In this document: positions 27,289-35,670 of the stretch, in pieces
How positions within the stretch are numbered: position 1 is the first letter of the stretch
How the letters are laid out: every line of letters starts with the position of its first letter
Assembly: GCF_947631165.1 (NCBI RefSeq)
Contig: NZ_CANRKH010000005.1
Location: 1 to 64,000 of the forward strand
Origin: an uncultured Dysosmobacter sp.
GTDB lineage: Bacteria > Bacillota > Clostridia > Oscillospirales > Oscillospiraceae
Direction of reading: 5' to 3'
DNA length: 64,000 nt
Notes under the pieces: model-generated
What the model was told of the DNA's origin: nothing
Databases searched by the model: none
The model's input: only the letters and a program-made list of their open reading frames with translations
Program-made: the position numbers and the translations under genes

Positions 27289-27461
27289 TATAGTCAACGC
27301 CTTTGAGAATCAGCAAAAGCAGATTTTCAACCAGCGGCCATACCCGCTGGACGGGCAAAGCCCGTGCGCGTTGACTATGAAGAAGACACTTAGGCCGCTT
27401 TGCGGCCACCATCGGCACATGCGCCGATGGTTTGAAAATCTTTTCAAGTGTGTCAACTATA
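27289..27461. repeat. TATAG-family palindromic element, long form
   Basis: The outer ends are TATAGTCAACGCCTTTGAGA at 27289 and, inverted, TATAGTTGACACACTTGAAA ending at 27461. An internal copy of the inverse end (GCGTTGACTAT, to 27378) makes the left 90 bases look like a complete short element equal to the one at 44010. Modules in order are a GATTTTCAA hairpin, CAGCGG/CCGCTG, CGGGCAAAGCCCG and, in the extension, GGCCGCTTTGCGGCC and CATCGGC/GCCGATG stems. The right end overlaps the 3' end of the anti-sigma gene. No protein is encoded. Confidence 0.8.
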
Positions 27462-28508
27462 ATTGATCGGATCGTAGCAGATCGTGGTCAGAAGCCGCTG
27501 GAGGTCCGCCGGGGACGCGGCGTAGTCCTTCACGCTGTCCAGCAGGACCGCGCCGCAGGACGCGGCCTCCTCCTCGCTCGCATAGTAGGATATCTGCTCC
27601 CGCAGCAGGTCCACGGCGTCCTCCGCCGTGACGGTCCGGCTGTGGAAGCTGCCGGCGGTATCCGTATAGGTCCAGGTGACCTGGTCCAGATTTTCCACCA
27701 GCGCCAGCATGATGACCGCCTGGGGCGTCATGCTGAAGTTCATGCGGCCGGCCCGCGCGTCCGTCATGGGGGCCGAGAATTCCAGCGTCCAGTCATAGGG
27801 CCGCTCCGAGGTGTGGAGGCTGTTGATATAGTTGCCCAGCTTCAGGCGGACGCCCAGAGTCTCCGCGATCCGCCCCAAGGCGGGTGCGTCCCCCACATAG
27901 GGCGTTTTCACCTGATACAGGTCCCAGGCCTCTCTGGAAATGCTCACGCCGTCCTGCCAGATCAGCCGTTCCGCCAGCCAGATCTCCCGCAGTCCGTCCG
28001 TTTTCAGCTTCGTCTCATAGGAGCCGTCGGCTCCCAGAGGCGACACAAGGGATTTCCGGGCGGTGATGGTCATCACGCCGTCCTCTTCCCGGAGCTTCCA
28101 GTTGCGGTAGGCCATGGCGGATTCCACCGCGTCGATCCGCAGCTGCAGATAGGTTCCATCCCGGGCCTCATGGATCTGCCAGGCCATCCCCGCCGCGCTG
28201 GCCGGTTCGCCGATGAGGAACAGCTTGACGGCAATGCCTGCCGCCACCAGCGCCAGGGTGCAGAGCACGGCGCCCACGGCCCATTTCCACCGCCGCCGCT
28301 CCACCTTTTTCAGATAGTCCACCTCTTTGGCGGTCTCCGCCCGCTCCGCCGCCTTCTCCAGCGCGGTCATGGCCCGCTTCCGGGCCATACAGTCCGGGCA
28401 GACCGCCAGATGGGCCTCCACCGCCTGATTGGTTTCCTCCGAAGTCAGGCCCTCCACATAGGATGGCAGTAAATCCCGCACAATCCCGCAGGTCAGATCA
28501 TTTTTCAT
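27453..28508 (-). CDS. Membrane anti-sigma factor (zf-HC2, DUF4825-like)
   Basis: A 351-residue protein. The N-terminal zinc-finger anti-sigma module contains CGIVRDLLPSYVEG and HLAVCPDCM, a membrane helix (WAVGAVLCTLALVAAGIAV) lies near residues 76-94, and the external C-terminal part resembles DUF4825 (a section around NLDQVTWTYTD). It overlaps the end of the ECF sigma gene and presumably holds that sigma factor inactive. The final codons, Asn-Tyr-Ser-stop, are encoded by the terminal bases of the palindromic element at 27289-27461. Confidence 0.85.
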   Translation of the reverse strand: MKNDLTCGIVRDLLPSYVEGLTSEETNQAVEAHLAVCPDCMARKRAMTALEKAAERAETAKEVDYLKKVERRRWKWAVGAVLCTLALVAAGIAVKLFLIGEPASAAGMAWQIHEARDGTYLQLRIDAVESAMAYRNWKLREEDGVMTITARKSLVSPLGADGSYETKLKTDGLREIWLAERLIWQDGVSISREAWDLYQVKTPYVGDAPALGRIAETLGVRLKLGNYINSLHTSERPYDWTLEFSAPMTDARAGRMNFSMTPQAVIMLALVENLDQVTWTYTDTAGSFHSRTVTAEDAVDLLREQISYYASEEEAASCGAVLLDSVKDYAASPADLQRLLTTICYDPINYS

Positions 28509-28986
28509 CACTGGTCCCTCCGTTCCGCAGTTTTTCCTTGCTCCGGTAAAAGGTCACTCTGGCCCAGGTCTCTGTCCGGCCCATCACATCCCCGATCTCC
28601 CGGAAGCTCAATCCGCCGAAGGCCCGGAGATACACCACTTCCCGGGCGTCGGGAGCCAGGTCGTGGATCTGCCGCAGCAGCGCCGTCCGTCCCTCCCGCT
28701 CCAGAAGCCCCTCTTCCGCCGAGGGGGTGGGGACCTCTGGGGGCTGTTCCGGCATGGGGGCCTCTCTCTGGTGTTTCCGCAGGTGCCGGTACCACAGGTG
28801 CTTGGCGATCTGGCACAGCCAGACGGACACCTTGCAGCTGCCGTCGAACCGGCCGATGGACCGCACCGCCTGGTAAAAGGTCTCCTGAGTCAGCTCCTCC
28901 GCCAGGTCCGGGTCGCGGCACTGGGAGAGGAGGAATTTATAGACGGTCTGGGCGTGCTGCCGGTAGATATCGCTCATGTCATCCAT
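28498..28986 (-). CDS. ECF-type RNA polymerase sigma factor
   Basis: A 162-residue sigma-70-family protein. Region 2 is LAEELTQETFYQAVRSIGRF with VSVWLCQIAKHLWYRHLR; region 4 is LRAFGGLSFREIGDVMGRTE with WARVTFYRSKEKLR. These contact the -10 and -35 elements. The ATG is preceded by GGAGGGGAGG. Cotranscription with an overlapping zf-HC2 anti-sigma gene is the standard arrangement. The inducing signal is probably at the cell envelope, by inference from the partner. Confidence 0.93.
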   Translation of the reverse strand: MDDMSDIYRQHAQTVYKFLLSQCRDPDLAEELTQETFYQAVRSIGRFDGSCKVSVWLCQIAKHLWYRHLRKHQREAPMPEQPPEVPTPSAEEGLLEREGRTALLRQIHDLAPDAREVVYLRAFGGLSFREIGDVMGRTETWARVTFYRSKEKLRNGGTSDEK

Positions 28987-29004
28987 GGTCCTCCCCTCCT
29001 TTCG

Positions 29005-29038
29005 CCTTATATATCCCTTTGATGGGCGTTTCGTTACA
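29005..29038 (-). promoter_or_regulatory. Candidate ECF-type autoregulatory promoter
   Basis: On the minus strand TGTAACGAAACG begins at 29038 and is followed about 16 bases later by GGATATATAAGG. TGTAAC/TGAAAC -35 boxes are typical of ECF sigma targets. It sits just upstream of the sigma gene, as expected for self-activation. The remaining 28987-29291 gap includes a GCGGGCC/GGGCCAACTCCCGG GC-rich stretch and no recognised gene. Confidence 0.45.
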
Positions 29039-29235
29039 GCGGACTGAAAAAACTGACGGCGGAACGCCGCGCTCCGTGAGGAAGCGCCGCCCTTTCCGCT
29101 GCCTTTTTAGTTGGGCCGACAGGGGCGGGCCAACTCCCGGCGCAAATGCGCATGTGCGGCAAAGCAACACGCAAGAATTTGATTGATAGCGGTCCTGCTA
29201 TTCCGCAATACATAGAAAATCATTGGAAAACATGA

Positions 29236-29241
29236 TATACT
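29236..29241 (+). promoter_or_regulatory. Possible -10 box for the AT-rich orphan gene
   Basis: TATACT lies 50 bases upstream of the TTG start at 29292. No clear -35 partner is seen at the usual spacing. Its position argues against a start upstream at 29223. Confidence 0.3.
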
Positions 29242-29291
29242 TGAGTCAAGCAACCGAGAGACAAATCGGCATTTTATGGAGGATAAGAGCG

Positions 29292-29645
29292 TTGAGAAAA
29301 TGGGCATATCTGAAAAAGCCCTATATTTGCAATAAAAAAGATGTGGCTTATAGGGTTATGATATATGAAACTGCAAATGAGGGAACATTTGTATTTCTTT
29401 ATTGTTCAAAAGATGCAATGCAAAGTTCTTTTGACTACTACTATGACGAATTATCTGATGCATTGGAAGATTGGGAAAATGAAATTGATGAAAATGGTTG
29501 GCATGAAATAGGCGACCCATTACCGCATTGTCAACATGACACATTTTTACCTGTAAGAGTTAAGGGAAGAGATGCAGGAACACCTATATGGGGAAAGTTT
29601 GAAATTCTAAAAGATGGAAAATGGATCGAATATCACTCACCTTGA
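29292..29645 (+). CDS. AT-rich orphan protein of unknown function
   Basis: About 117 residues from a TTG that lies nine bases after GGAGG (29278-29282); other in-frame starts at 29223 and 29232 exist but precede the likely promoter. The protein is soluble and acidic, with clustered aromatic residues (DYYYDELSDALEDWENEID) and a C-terminal block HCQHDTFLPVRVKGRDAG. Base and codon use (many AAA, GAA, TTA, ATA codons) differ sharply from the GC-rich neighbours, which suggests recent transfer. The small size and composition recall immunity proteins of polymorphic toxins, but I cannot assign a family. Confidence 0.6.
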   Translation: MRKWAYLKKPYICNKKDVAYRVMIYETANEGTFVFLYCSKDAMQSSFDYYYDELSDALEDWENEIDENGWHEIGDPLPHCQHDTFLPVRVKGRDAGTPIWGKFEILKDGKWIEYHSP

Positions 29646-29726
29646 CAACCTTCCATTTATCGGGGAGACCGCCGGCCCGCCGTTGACCGGCGCAAAGCGC
29701 CGCAAAAATTTCATCGACCCGCCTTC

Positions 29727-29765
29727 GCCCGGAGATCGCGTTTTTGCAGATCCTCCGGGCCTTTT
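29727..29765 (+). terminator. Terminator after the AT-rich orphan gene
   Basis: GCCCGGAGATC and GATCCTCCGGGC (one bulge) pair over a loop, followed by CTTTTTC. Confidence 0.7.
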
Positions 29766-29829
29766 TCTGTGCGCTGCGCAGATGGGCAGGCTTTGAAGCG
29801 GCGCACTCAAATCACCATCAGGAGAAAAC

Positions 29830-29857
29830 TTGGGAGGGACTTCCCAGTCCCTCCCAA
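29830..29857 (-). terminator. Terminator after the HAD hydrolase gene
   Basis: TTGGGAGGGACT and AGTCCCTCCCAA stem around TCCC; on the minus strand it is followed by GTTTTC. It separates two convergent genes. Confidence 0.65.
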
Positions 29858-29863
29858 ACGCCG

Positions 29864-30535
29864 TCAGGTTTTTTCTTGCTCCAATGTGCGGGTCTCGAAC
29901 ATTTCCTCAAAGGAGCGGATATAGTAGTCCGACAAAGCCTGGATCTCCGCCTGGTCCGCCTCCGCCGACGGGTCGTAGACGCCGCAGACCCGGAAGCCCG
30001 CCTTTTTGGCGGTGCGGACAGCGTGGACGGCGTCCTCAAAAATCACGGTGTCCTTCTTGGTGGAGCGCAGCCGCCGCATGGCCCGCTCGTAGATTTCCGG
30101 ACTGCTGTTTTTCCCCGCGCCCACCTCGGCGCAGGTCAGCAGGCCCCGGAAATATCCGTCGATGCCGGCGTGGCGCAGCGCCGCCTCCGCCAGATGGCGG
30201 TCGGTGTTGGTGGCCACATACATCCACACGCCCTCCATTTTCAGCAGGGACAGGAATTTCTGCACGCCGGGCTTGGGCTGGACCCGGTTTTCGTAGAAAT
30301 CCCGGACCTGGTCCTCGATCCGCCGGATGATCTCGTCCACGGACAGGGAGAGGCCGTATTCCTCCCGGCAGAGCTGCGCCCCCTCCCGGAGGGTCATCAC
30401 CATGAGCCGGTCCGCCAGATCCGGCGCCGGCTGGATGCCCATGGACCGGAGCATGTCAGGCCCCAGGCCGGTCCAGATATGCATGGAGTCCAGCAGGGTC
30501 CCGTCCATATCAAAAATCGCGCTTTGCAACCGCAT
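29864..30535 (-). CDS. HAD-superfamily phosphatase/phosphomutase
   Basis: A 223-residue HAD hydrolase of the beta-phosphoglucomutase/phosphatase subgroup. The motifs are FDMDGTLLDS (nucleophile Asp and acid/base Asp), VATNTDR region (Thr, motif II), the Lys in GAGKNSSPEIY (motif III) and IFEDAVHAV (motif IV). An alpha-helical cap follows motif I. It begins at MRLQSAIFDMDG; upstream frame is non-coding. It is clearly paralogous to the HAD gene at 46407 in the thiamine operon. The substrate is unknown. Confidence 0.88.
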   Translation of the reverse strand: MRLQSAIFDMDGTLLDSMHIWTGLGPDMLRSMGIQPAPDLADRLMVMTLREGAQLCREEYGLSLSVDEIIRRIEDQVRDFYENRVQPKPGVQKFLSLLKMEGVWMYVATNTDRHLAEAALRHAGIDGYFRGLLTCAEVGAGKNSSPEIYERAMRRLRSTKKDTVIFEDAVHAVRTAKKAGFRVCGVYDPSAEADQAEIQALSDYYIRSFEEMFETRTLEQEKT

Positions 30536-30547
30536 AAGGAAACCTCG

Positions 30548-30790
30548 AAAATTAGGAATTAGGAATTGCAGAATAATCCGCGTCCGCAGGCGTAAAAAAA
30601 GGGGGCTAGGGGAAAACTGCGGTTTCCCCAGATCTTTCGCCGTCGGCGAAAGAAGAAATTTCAATTATGTTCGGCAGGACATGTGCCTGCCGAACATACC
30701 GCGGTCCAGCCGCCCTGGGCGGCGTTCACCAGTGACCGGCGTCACTGGTGGTGGGGGATTCTCAAGGGGGAGCCTGCTCCCCCTTGAAGC
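30548..30790. repeat. Cluster of strong hairpins between metG and the HAD gene
   Basis: This 258-base gap contains no gene but at least five stems: AAACTGCGGTTTCCCC-type near 30612, CTTTCGCCGTCGGCGAAAG near 30637-30655, ATGTTCGGCAGG...CCTGCCGAACAT (30667-30697), CACCAGTGACCGGCGTCACTGGTG in outline (30727-30750), and TCAAGGGGGAG/CTCCCCCTTGA (30762-30787). The last probably terminates metG. AAATTAGGAATTAGGAATT near 30550 resembles an arm of the element after gyrB. Confidence 0.6.
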
Positions 30791-30793
30791 GTG

Positions 30794-32773
30794 TCAGCAC
30801 AGCTTTGCCCCCGCCGGGATGGCGTCGTCCACCATGATGAGGTGCAGGCACTCCTCGCCCTTCTCGGTGTGGACGGCGGAGATCAGCATCCCGTTGCTCT
30901 CCAGGCCCATCATCTTCCGGGGCGGCAGGTTCACGATGGCGATCAGGGTCTTGCCCACCAGGTCCTCCGGCTCATACCAGGCGTGGATGCCGGAGAGGAT
31001 CTGCCGGTCCACGCCGGTGCCGTCGTCCAGGGTGAACTTCAGCAGCTTGGCGCTCTTTTTTACAGCCTCGCAGGCCTTGACCTTCACGGCCCGGAAGTCG
31101 CTCTTGCAGAAGGTGTCAAAGTCCACCTTCTCCGTCAACTGCGGCTCCACCTCCACGGCGGGCAGCGCGGCCTTTTTGGCGGCTGCGGCGGCAGCTTCCA
31201 GCTCGGCGATGGCCTTTTCCATGTCGATGCGGGGGAACAGGTTCTCGCCCTTGGTGACGGAGACTGTCTCCGGCAGGGCGCCCCATTGGGCGGCGCTGTC
31301 CCAAGTCCGGCCCTCGGCGGGAGCGCCGGTCTGGGCAAACAGCTTCTCCATGCTCTCCGGCATGAAGGGACTCAGCAGGATGCCGCAGATGCGGGTCGCC
31401 TCCAGCAGGTTGTACAGCACATGGGCCAGACGCCTGCCGTTGGCGTCCATATCCTTGGCCAGCGCCCAGGGCGCGGTCTCATCGATATACTTGTTGGCCC
31501 GCTGGATGACCTTGAACACTTCATCCAGCGCCTTGTGGGGGGCGAACTGCTCCATAGCGTCCTCATAGCGGTCACGCAGGCCGGAGGCCAGGGCGGTCAG
31601 GTCCTTATCACAGTCCTCCGGCGCTTCCCAGGTCCCGCAGCCCTCCGGCAGCGTGCCGCCGAAGTACTTGCCCGCCATGGCGGTGGTGCGGCTCACCAGG
31701 TTGCCCAGGTCGTTGGCAAGGTCCGTGTTGATGGTCTGGATCAGCAGCTCATTGGAGAAGTTGCCGTCGCTGCCGAAGGGGAAGGTCCGCATCAGGAAGA
31801 ACCGCAGTGCGTCCACGCCGAACTTCTCCGCTAGAATGTAGGGGTCCACCACGTTGCCCTTGGACTTGCTCATCTTGCCGCCGTCCAGCAGCAGCCAGCC
31901 GTGGCCGAACACATGCTTGGGCAGGGGCTCGCCCAGGCTCATGAGCATGGCGGGCCAGATGATGGAGTGGAACCGCACGATCTCCTTGCCCACGATATTG
32001 ACGCCGGGCCACCAGCCCTTGTCGTAGTCGTCGTAGCGGTCGTTGCAGTAGCCCAGGGCGGTGATATAGTTGGTCAGGGCGTCCAGCCAGACATAGACCA
32101 CGTGTTTGGGGTCAAAGTCCACGGGAATGCCCCAGGTGAAGCTGGTGCGGGAGACGCACAGGTCCTCCAGGCCGGGATCGATGAAGTTCTTCACCATCTC
32201 GTTGACCCGGCTGCGGGGCTGGAGGAAGTCGGTGTTCTCCAGCAGGTCCCGGATGCGGTCGGCGTACTTGCTCAGGCGGAAGAAGTAGGCCTCCTCCTCG
32301 GCGTCCACCACAGGGCGGCCGCAGTCGGGGCAGCAGCCGTCCTTCAGCTGGCTTTCCGTCCAGAAGGACTCGCAGGGGGTGCAGTATTTGCCCTTGTAGG
32401 TCCCCTTGTAGATATCGCCCTTGTCATACATCTTGCGGAACAGCTTCTGCACGGCGGAGACGTGATAATCGTCGGTGGTGCGGATAAAGCGGTCGTTGGA
32501 GATGTTCATCAGCTCCCACAGCGCCTTCACGCCGCCTTCGCCCTCCACGATCCGGTCCACGAACTCCTTGGGGGTCACGCCGGCCTCCTTGGCCTTGTTC
32601 TCGATCTTCTGGCCGTGCTCGTCGGTGCCGGTAAGGAACATGACCTCTTCGCCCTTCAGCCGGTGATACCGGGCCAAAGCGTCGGTGGCCACGGTGCAGT
32701 AGGTGTGGCCGATGTGCAGCTTGTCCGAGGGGTAGTAAATGGGGGTTGTAATATAAAACTTCTTGTTCTCCAT
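30794..32773 (-). CDS. metG: Methionyl-tRNA synthetase
   Basis: A 659-residue class I synthetase that charges tRNA-Met. It has the HIGH motif (DKLHIGHTY, residues 18-25), a four-Cys zinc knuckle (CTPCESFW ... CCPDCGRP), KMSKS near 300 (GKMSKSKGN) and a C-terminal tRNA-binding EMAP/Trbp111-like domain starting around FDTFCKSDFRAVKVKACEAV and ending VDDAIPAGAKLC. The ATG at 32773 follows AAAAAGGAGAAG. It is a lone gene with hairpins downstream. Confidence 0.98.
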   Translation of the reverse strand: MENKKFYITTPIYYPSDKLHIGHTYCTVATDALARYHRLKGEEVMFLTGTDEHGQKIENKAKEAGVTPKEFVDRIVEGEGGVKALWELMNISNDRFIRTTDDYHVSAVQKLFRKMYDKGDIYKGTYKGKYCTPCESFWTESQLKDGCCPDCGRPVVDAEEEAYFFRLSKYADRIRDLLENTDFLQPRSRVNEMVKNFIDPGLEDLCVSRTSFTWGIPVDFDPKHVVYVWLDALTNYITALGYCNDRYDDYDKGWWPGVNIVGKEIVRFHSIIWPAMLMSLGEPLPKHVFGHGWLLLDGGKMSKSKGNVVDPYILAEKFGVDALRFFLMRTFPFGSDGNFSNELLIQTINTDLANDLGNLVSRTTAMAGKYFGGTLPEGCGTWEAPEDCDKDLTALASGLRDRYEDAMEQFAPHKALDEVFKVIQRANKYIDETAPWALAKDMDANGRRLAHVLYNLLEATRICGILLSPFMPESMEKLFAQTGAPAEGRTWDSAAQWGALPETVSVTKGENLFPRIDMEKAIAELEAAAAAAKKAALPAVEVEPQLTEKVDFDTFCKSDFRAVKVKACEAVKKSAKLLKFTLDDGTGVDRQILSGIHAWYEPEDLVGKTLIAIVNLPPRKMMGLESNGMLISAVHTEKGEECLHLIMVDDAIPAGAKLC

Positions 32774-32895
32774 GGGATCTTCTCCTTTTTGACGGCCGCT
32801 CCGAATGAAAGAGGGCCGGTAATAACAGTGATCGTAATTTTTTATTATACCGAAACTGGCAGGAAAATACAAGGGGGCGGGAGGCTCCTTCCCAA

Positions 32896-33306
32896 TTATC
32901 CCGTATAAGCGCCCTCCGCGCTGTTTTTAAAATCCTGCCGTTCGAGCCACAGCTTTTCCTCTTCCGTCTCGGGAATGTCGATCCGCTCGATCTTAAAGAT
33001 CACAGGCCGGGTTCCGTCGTTGCAGCAGGCGATCATCATCCGCTCATCGTTTGTCCACCTGTGCATGATGGAACCGCCTTGAAGGGCCGTGTAAACATAT
33101 CTGCTGATGGCGTCCCACGCCTCGCCGCAGAATTTCCCATCCATCAAGTGATAAAAATCATCGCGTTCGCTTGTTCGCTTCAGAAGGAATGTGTCGCCCG
33201 CCTTGAAGCAGGGACAGGGACCCGATTCCGGATCGGCAAGATATTTTTTTTGATAATCGGCAAACACCTTTGTCTCCAGTACGGTGATTTTGCATTCATG
33301 CCGCAT
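32896..33306 (-). CDS. TIGR04076-family protein
   Basis: A 136-residue protein with the TIGR04076 pattern: HECKITVLETKVFADYQKKY, GPCPCFKAGDTFLL, then KFCGEAWDAISRYVYTALQG and CCNDGTRPVIFKIERI. The Cys residues of CPC and CC suggest metal or redox binding; the family has no established function. I chose the ATG at 33306, 11 bases after AGGAGG; an ATG 39 bases upstream is possible but has a weak ribosome site. Confidence 0.8.
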   Translation of the reverse strand: MRHECKITVLETKVFADYQKKYLADPESGPCPCFKAGDTFLLKRTSERDDFYHLMDGKFCGEAWDAISRYVYTALQGGSIMHRWTNDERMMIACCNDGTRPVIFKIERIDIPETEEEKLWLERQDFKNSAEGAYTG

Positions 33307-33402
33307 GGCTTGACCGCCCTCCTGAAAAGTTGGATTTTTTGTCATATCGTTTTCTTTACAGCACGGAGCCAATGGCATCCTCCCCCGGCGTCCGTTCGCC
33401 CA

Positions 33403-34764
33403 TCAGCCGTTTCCCTCGTCCGCCAGGCTTCCCTTCCGTTTCCACCGGCCGGAGAGGTAGTAGACCACCGACAGCGTGAAGCCCACGATCCAGCCCACGC
33501 CCACGCCGTAATACATGTAGTCCGGCCCATAGTGGTCGGCAAACCAGTATACCGCCGGGACCCGGATCAAAATCAGGGAAAAGATCACATCCAGCATGGG
33601 GAACAGGCTGTCCCCCGCGCCCCGCATGGCGTTGTTCAGGCAGAACATGACGGAGAACAGGAAGTAGAAGGGCATGATGCACCGAAGGTAGGTGGAGCCG
33701 GACTGGATGACGGCGGGGGTGTCGGAGAACAGGCCCACCAGCGCCGGTCCCAGGGGGATCAGCACCAGCATCACCGCCGACCAGACCACCGAAGCGGCCA
33801 CCGTGATGCGGATGCCTTGCCGGGCCCGGTCCAGCCGTTTGGCGCCGATGTTCTGCCCCACGAAGGAGGTAACGGCGTTGGAGAGGCTCTGCACCGGCAG
33901 GAAAGCCAGGGAATCCAGCTTGGACCCCACGTTGTAAGCGGCGGTGAATTCCTTGCCGTAGGTGTTGATCTTGCTCATCACCGCCATGGCGCCGATGGCC
34001 ACCAGGGACATCTGGATGCCCGCCGGCAGGCCGATGCCCATGATCTGCCGGAACAGCCGCCTGTCGAACCGGCGGCAGAAGGGCCGGATGGCGATGTCCG
34101 GATATCTGCGGTTGATGTAGAACAGGCCGAACAGCCAGGAAAACGCCTGGGAGATGATGGTTCCCAGAGCCACGCCCAGCACGCCCATGTGGCAGGCCAG
34201 CACCAGCAGCAGGTCCAAAAAAATGTTCATTCCGGCGGCGATGGCCAGAAACAGCAGCGTGGTCCGGCTGTTGCCAAGCCCGCCCAGGATGCCGGCGTTC
34301 AGGTTGTAGCCGATGGTGCCGATGAGGCCCGCGCACACCACGATGAGGTAGAGCCACGCCTCGTGATAGGCGTCCTCTTCCACCTGCATCAAAAACAAAA
34401 TGGGCTTTACCAGGGCAACCGCCAGCGCGGTGACGGGGATGGCAGAGGCCGCAAAGGCGGTGTAGATGGTGTCCACCGCGTCCCGTACCCGATCCAGCCT
34501 TCCCGCGCCGTAAAACTGGGCGATGACCACCGTGCCGCCGTTGGCAAGCCCCATAAATAATGATGTGAACATGAAGATCACGGGAAAACCCACGCCCACG
34601 GCGGCCAGAGCGCCGTCGCCCACGTACTGGCCCACCACCCAGCTGTCCACCATATTGTAGAGCTGCTGCAGAAAGCTGCCTGCCAGCAGGGGCAGGGCAA
34701 AGTAGAAGATATGTCCGGCGGGACTGCCCGTGGTCATGTTCCGCATACCGCTTTGGTGATTCAT
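33403..34764 (-). CDS. MATE-family efflux transporter
   Basis: A 453-residue membrane protein with twelve probable helices; the first half starts FYFALPLLAGSFLQQLYNMV with VDSWVVGQYVGDGALAAVG, a typical MATE opening (NorM/DinF-like). The conserved second-half start is IGLPAGIQMSLVAIGAMAVM. It differs from the MarR-linked MATE protein at 13581. The ATG at 34764 follows AAGGAGGAAGGACATG context. No regulator is adjacent. The substrate is unknown. Confidence 0.9.
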   Translation of the reverse strand: MNHQSGMRNMTTGSPAGHIFYFALPLLAGSFLQQLYNMVDSWVVGQYVGDGALAAVGVGFPVIFMFTSLFMGLANGGTVVIAQFYGAGRLDRVRDAVDTIYTAFAASAIPVTALAVALVKPILFLMQVEEDAYHEAWLYLIVVCAGLIGTIGYNLNAGILGGLGNSRTTLLFLAIAAGMNIFLDLLLVLACHMGVLGVALGTIISQAFSWLFGLFYINRRYPDIAIRPFCRRFDRRLFRQIMGIGLPAGIQMSLVAIGAMAVMSKINTYGKEFTAAYNVGSKLDSLAFLPVQSLSNAVTSFVGQNIGAKRLDRARQGIRITVAASVVWSAVMLVLIPLGPALVGLFSDTPAVIQSGSTYLRCIMPFYFLFSVMFCLNNAMRGAGDSLFPMLDVIFSLILIRVPAVYWFADHYGPDYMYYGVGVGWIVGFTLSVVYYLSGRWKRKGSLADEGNG

Positions 34765-34890
34765 GTCCTTCCTCCTTGGTGTTTCCTCATTGCCTCTACT
34801 TTACACGCTTTGCCGGAAAAGGGCAATATTGTTTTTTCACCATAAATCGGTTACAATGGGGAAAACGGAAAACACAGGAGGAAATACGCC

Positions 34891-35646
34891 ATGAAACTGG
34901 TATCCTGGAACGTCAATGGCCTGCGGGCCTGCCTGAACAAGGGCTTTTTGGACTTCTGCGCTTTCGCGGACGCGGACGTCATCTGCCTGCAGGAGACGAA
35001 GATGCGTCCGGAGCAGGCGGAATTCGACCTGCCCGGCTATGCCCGCTTCTGGAACAGCGCCGACAAGGCGGGCTATTCCGGCACCGCCGTTTTCACCAAA
35101 ACGGAGCCGCTGGCCGTTGCCTATGACTTCGGGATCGACGAGCACCGCCACGAGGGCCGGGTCATCACGGCGGAGTACCCGGACTTTTATCTGGTGTGCT
35201 GCTACACCCCCAACTCCAAGGACCAGCTGGCCCGGCTGGACTACCGCATGGCCTGGGAGGACGACATCCGGGAGTATCTTCTGGAGCTGGACGGGAAAAA
35301 GCCGGTGGTCTACTGCGGCGACCTGAACGTGGCCCATGAGGAGATCGACATCAAAAACCCAAAAAGCAACCGGATGAATCCCGGCTTTTCCGATGAGGAG
35401 CGGGCCAAGATGACCCAGCTCCTGTCCAGCGGCTTTGTGGATACCTTCCGGTATCTGTACCCCGACAAGACCGGGGCCTATTCCTGGTGGAGCTACCGCT
35501 TCAACGCCCGGAAGAACAACGCGGGCTGGCGCATCGACTATTTTCTCGTCTCGGAGCGGCTGAAGAAGAAGATCAAAAACGCCGACATCTGGAGCGAGGT
35601 AACCGGCAGCGACCACTGCCCGGTGGTGCTGGAGCTGGACATATAA
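34891..35646 (+). CDS. exoA: Exodeoxyribonuclease III / AP endonuclease
   Basis: A 251-residue member of the ExoIII (Xth/ExoA) family that cleaves abasic sites in base-excision repair. Motifs seen: SWNVNGLRACLNKG, CLQETKMRP (catalytic Glu), YCGDLNVAHEEID (Asp, Asn), GAYSWWSYRF and GSDHCPVVLEL (Asp-His). An AGGAGG site precedes ATG 34891. The gene faces the convergent gpr gene. Confidence 0.96.
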   Translation: MKLVSWNVNGLRACLNKGFLDFCAFADADVICLQETKMRPEQAEFDLPGYARFWNSADKAGYSGTAVFTKTEPLAVAYDFGIDEHRHEGRVITAEYPDFYLVCCYTPNSKDQLARLDYRMAWEDDIREYLLELDGKKPVVYCGDLNVAHEEIDIKNPKSNRMNPGFSDEERAKMTQLLSSGFVDTFRYLYPDKTGAYSWWSYRFNARKNNAGWRIDYFLVSERLKKKIKNADIWSEVTGSDHCPVVLELDI

Positions 35647-35670
35647 GGAGCGGACGAGCCGTTCCGGCCG

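Noticed and set aside
29107-29307. Minus-strand small ORF in the gap before the AT-rich gene
   Set aside because: It overlaps the promoter and start of the plus-strand gene and has no ribosome site.
30548-30790. tRNA or small RNA gene cluster in the hairpin-rich gap after metG
   Set aside because: No cloverleaf, no T-loop consensus and no CCA-like end was found; the stems are simple palindromes.
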